Shown: positions 61,970 to 64,000 of the stretch, piece after piece
Numbering within the stretch: position 1 is the first letter of the stretch
How the letters are laid out: each line of letters opens with the position of its first letter
Origin: Acidobacteriaceae bacterium
GTDB taxonomy: Bacteria; Acidobacteriota; Terriglobia; Bryobacterales; Bryobacteraceae
NCBI GenBank assembly: GCA_019233755.1
Contig: JAFAMD010000025.1
Coordinates: 1-64,000 of the forward strand
Length of the DNA stretch: 64,000 nucleotides
Reading direction: 5' to 3'
Program-made: the position numbers and the translations under genes
The notes under the pieces: model-generated
The model's database searches: none
The model's input: only the letters and a program-made list of their open reading frames with translations
Told to the model about the DNA's origin: nothing

Positions 61970-62239
61970 ATGCTGATGTCGCCACGATTTCGCGGGGCTC
62001 TGCTGATGGCTGGGGCCGCATCGACGAGCGCGTGCCAGCGCGCACCGGACATTGACATCCTGGGCTCCTTTTTCCCGATCTGGCTCGTTTGTATCGTGAT
62101 CGGCATCATGCTGACGGTGATTGCGCGGATGATCTTCCTGCGCATCGATATCGAGAGTGAAATCGGGCCTCGCCTGCTCGTTTATCCGAGCATGGCGCTA
62201 TTGATTGCTTTCTCTACCTGGTTGATCTTCTTTCGTTGA
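61970..62239 (+). CDS. YtcA-family small lipoprotein
   Basis: 89 residues. ATG 61970 gives a lipoprotein-type signal with a possible lipobox STSAC at Cys22, followed by two membrane helices (IWLVCIVIGIMLTVIARMIF and SMALLIAFSTWLIFF). This resembles YtcA proteins that accompany HlyD and FUSC genes. It lies 10 bases after the TolC gene and 9 bases before the HlyD gene. Confidence 0.8.
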   Translation: MLMSPRFRGALLMAGAASTSACQRAPDIDILGSFFPIWLVCIVIGIMLTVIARMIFLRIDIESEIGPRLLVYPSMALLIAFSTWLIFFR

Positions 62240-62248
62240 AAGGCTTCT

Positions 62249-63472
62249 ATGGAGAGTGCGGAAACAGCAACCTCCCGCAGACTCATTGGACGCGCGATCG
62301 GCACCGTGGTGGTGGCGGGAGCGATCATCACCGGTCTTATCGTCTGGCGCGATACAAATGTTCAGCCGCGTACCGACGACAGTTGGATACTGGCAAATCT
62401 GATCGGGATCGCGCCGGAAGTGAACGGGCCGATCGAGAAGCTCTGCGTGCACGACAACCAGTACGTCAAAGAAGGCGAGTTACTGTACCAGATTGATCCG
62501 CGGCCCTACGCCTATGCGCTTGAGCGGGCGAAGGCGGAGCAGGTTACGTTGGAGAAGCAGATCGTGAACGAAGAACGCGCGATTGCGGCGCAACAAAGCG
62601 CGGTCCTGTCGGCGCGAGCGAGCGTCGAGACGGCGCAAGCCAACGTCAACGCGGCAGAGGCCAATATCGCAGCGGCACAAGCGGCTGTTCTGCGTGCACA
62701 AGCCGGTGTAGCGTCGGCGGAAGCGCAAGAGAAGCTTGCCGCGGATACACTTCATCGCGTTGAGCCGCTACTCGTACGCCAGTTCGTGACGGCGGAAGAC
62801 GTAGACCGGGCCAGCACGGCGCAACGGACCACCGCCGAAGGCGTGCGTGAAGCGCGCTCACAACTGGCCCTGACGCAAGCGCAGTTGCAGGCTGCTCTGG
62901 CGCAGCGGAGCCAGGCTACCTCCAACGTTTCGCAAAGCCAGGCGCACCTCCAGGAGGCAATTCACAACGTCACCCTGATCGATCCTTATCTCGCCCAGCG
63001 CGAAGCGCGAGCGGCAGCAGTCAAGACTGCAGAGTACGATCTTGCGCGATGCCGGGTGGTCGCTCCTTTCGATGCGCGCGTGACGCAATTGAATATCTCG
63101 GAGGGAGCTTATGCGCACGCCGGCCAACAAGTGTTTACTCTCATCGACGTCCGTAACTGGTACGCGATCGGCAACTTTCGCGAAAGCAAGCTCAAGGCGA
63201 TACGTCCGGGCATGGCCGCCGATATCTATGTCTTGGCAAAGCCAACCCAGCGCTTTACCGGGGTCGTACAGAGTACGACTTTTGGCGTGACTCCGGAGAA
63301 CGTCACCTTTGGCCCATATCTGCCGGATGTCAACCGCTCTCTCAATTGGGTTCACCTAGCGACACGCTATCCCGTTCGGGTGCGGGTGGATAATCCTCCG
63401 CCTGAACTCTTTCGCATCGGAGAGTCGGCGGTGGTGATCATTCGCGGATATAGGCACGGGATACAGCATTGA
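62249..63472 (+). CDS. HlyD/EmrA-family membrane fusion protein
   Basis: 407 residues. An N-terminal anchor (AIGTVVVAGAIITGLIVW), the lipoyl half (VNGPIEKLCVHDNQYVKEGELLYQIDP, quoted to VKEGELLYQID), a long alanine/glutamine-rich coiled coil (AAEANIAAAQAAVLRAQA), the second lipoyl half (CRVVAPFDARVTQLNI) and a beta-barrel (VFTLIDVRNWYAIGNFRESK quoted to NWYAIGNF). Links an inner-membrane pump to TolC. The TGA overlaps the next gene's TTG. Confidence 0.9.
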   Translation: MESAETATSRRLIGRAIGTVVVAGAIITGLIVWRDTNVQPRTDDSWILANLIGIAPEVNGPIEKLCVHDNQYVKEGELLYQIDPRPYAYALERAKAEQVTLEKQIVNEERAIAAQQSAVLSARASVETAQANVNAAEANIAAAQAAVLRAQAGVASAEAQEKLAADTLHRVEPLLVRQFVTAEDVDRASTAQRTTAEGVREARSQLALTQAQLQAALAQRSQATSNVSQSQAHLQEAIHNVTLIDPYLAQREARAAAVKTAEYDLARCRVVAPFDARVTQLNISEGAYAHAGQQVFTLIDVRNWYAIGNFRESKLKAIRPGMAADIYVLAKPTQRFTGVVQSTTFGVTPENVTFGPYLPDVNRSLNWVHLATRYPVRVRVDNPPPELFRIGESAVVIIRGYRHGIQH

Positions 63473-64000
63473 GCGAACGGTCCATTCCGGTCAGCGTGCG
63501 AACCAAGGCAGCGACGGCAAGACTCGCGGATTGGGCCCCGAAGTTCTTCAAGAGCGAACTGGCGCCTTATCCCGGACGCGCCGGCGCGGTCGCGCGCATC
63601 ACAATATCGGTCGTCATCACGTTCATTCTCACGATGACATTCCGCATCCCCTATGCGTTTCTCACTTTGTATATAGTGTTCACGGTAACGCGCGATAGCC
63701 CAAACGCTGCAGTGAGAAGCGCCATCACCTGCGTTGCCGCCGTTGCCGCGGGACTCAGCCTGTCACTCACCGGCGTGGTATTGACCATCGATGAACCCCC
63801 GGTACGTTTCGTCTGGGTCATTGGCGAGTTTCTCGTGCTTTTCTGGCTTGCCCGGGTGCTGATACAACCCAGCGCCGCCACCTACATCGGCCTGGCTGTC
63901 TACATCTCATCGAACATCTGGGCTTTACCTTATCCGGCAGAGCAGCATCTTCAGGAAACGCTCTGGTTACTCGGCAGCCTGGCACTCGGGACCGGAGTTG
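63469..64000 (+). CDS. FUSC-family inner-membrane transporter, N-terminal part (runs off the window)
   Basis: Starts at TTG 63469, overlapping the HlyD stop, and stays open to the right edge (177 codons seen). Membrane helices include ITISVVITFILTMTF, YAFLTLYIVFTVTRDSPNAA, SAITCVAAVAAGLSLSLTG and RFVWVIGEFLVLFWLARVL, typical of the FUSC/aromatic-acid exporter family (AaeB, YccS). With the preceding HlyD and TolC genes it would export aromatic or other small organic compounds. Confidence 0.82.
   Translation, partial: MSERSIPVSVRTKAATARLADWAPKFFKSELAPYPGRAGAVARITISVVITFILTMTFRIPYAFLTLYIVFTVTRDSPNAAVRSAITCVAAVAAGLSLSLTGVVLTIDEPPVRFVWVIGEFLVLFWLARVLIQPSAATYIGLAVYISSNIWALPYPAEQHLQETLWLLGSLALGTGV

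Noticed and set aside
1-64000. CRISPR array, insertion sequence, rRNA
   Set aside because: No regularly spaced repeats with unique spacers, no transposase motif and no rRNA conserved segments were found. The tandem 10-base repeat at 42551 has no spacers.

Overview
The window looks like chromosomal DNA of an Acidobacteriota bacterium, probably of the Bryobacterales/Solibacter type. This is an inference from gene families, not a database match. The pointers are a Ser/Thr kinase with a CPxC ribbon and kinesin-light-chain-like TPRs, a CadC-type winged helix fused to TPRs, an ADOP-type MacB/FtsX permease without its own ATPase, an S53 pro-kumamolisin, Tat-tagged sugar-acid enzymes, a PQQ dehydrogenase with a diheme cytochrome c, and KDO/LPS genes. 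Base composition is moderately G+C rich.

Region 1 (1-7465) is a decaying accessory island. It holds a frameshifted sigma-54 activator, a STAS protein, an in-frame chimera ending in a G+C-rich quinone-oxidoreductase-like gene, an AraC tail, a wrecked cytochrome P460 gene, a frameshifted plasmid-type RepA, two excisionase-like HTH proteins and a tyrosine integrase with an in-frame stop. The integrase abuts the 3' end of a tRNA-Leu(CAG) gene, the classic arrangement of an integrated mobile element.

Region 2 (7.6-21 kb) is metabolic: a HEAT-repeat protein, an overlapping diheme cytochrome c/PQQ dehydrogenase pair, then a sugar-acid cluster (L-fuconate dehydratase-like, 3-epimerase, FG-GAP protein, Tat-exported TIM-barrel epimerase, 5-dehydro-4-deoxyglucarate dehydratase, MFS transporter, Tat-tagged mannonate dehydratase, glucarate dehydratase). 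These would import aldonates/aldarates and dehydrate them toward central metabolism.

Region 3 (21-39 kb) is regulation and miscellany: two paralogous OmpR-type regulators flanking a winged-helix/TPR protein, several secreted proteins, an aldo/keto reductase, an ADOP permease, a short MetE-like protein, a LysR/YeiH pair, and a TPR kinase.

Region 4 (39-51 kb) carries a large sulfatase beside a wrecked sulfatase copy, the tightly overlapped kdsB-pyrG-kdsA operon, a type IV prepilin, an M1-like metallopeptidase and an ABC-F ATPase.

Region 5 (50.9-56 kb) is the most unusual. It has a sedolisin protease with Asp/His-rich segments behind a promoter overlapped by an inverted repeat, then two tandem paralogous secreted cysteine-rich proteins whose upstream palindromes lie exactly 74 bases before each start codon, then a SurA-like/DsbA fusion. 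I suggest these form an extracytoplasmic disulfide-rich protein system.

Region 6 (56-64 kb) holds a LuxR regulator, accD, a PEP-CTERM-like protein, an exported amidohydrolase overlapping cytidine deaminase, and a TolC-YtcA-HlyD-FUSC efflux operon that runs off the right edge.
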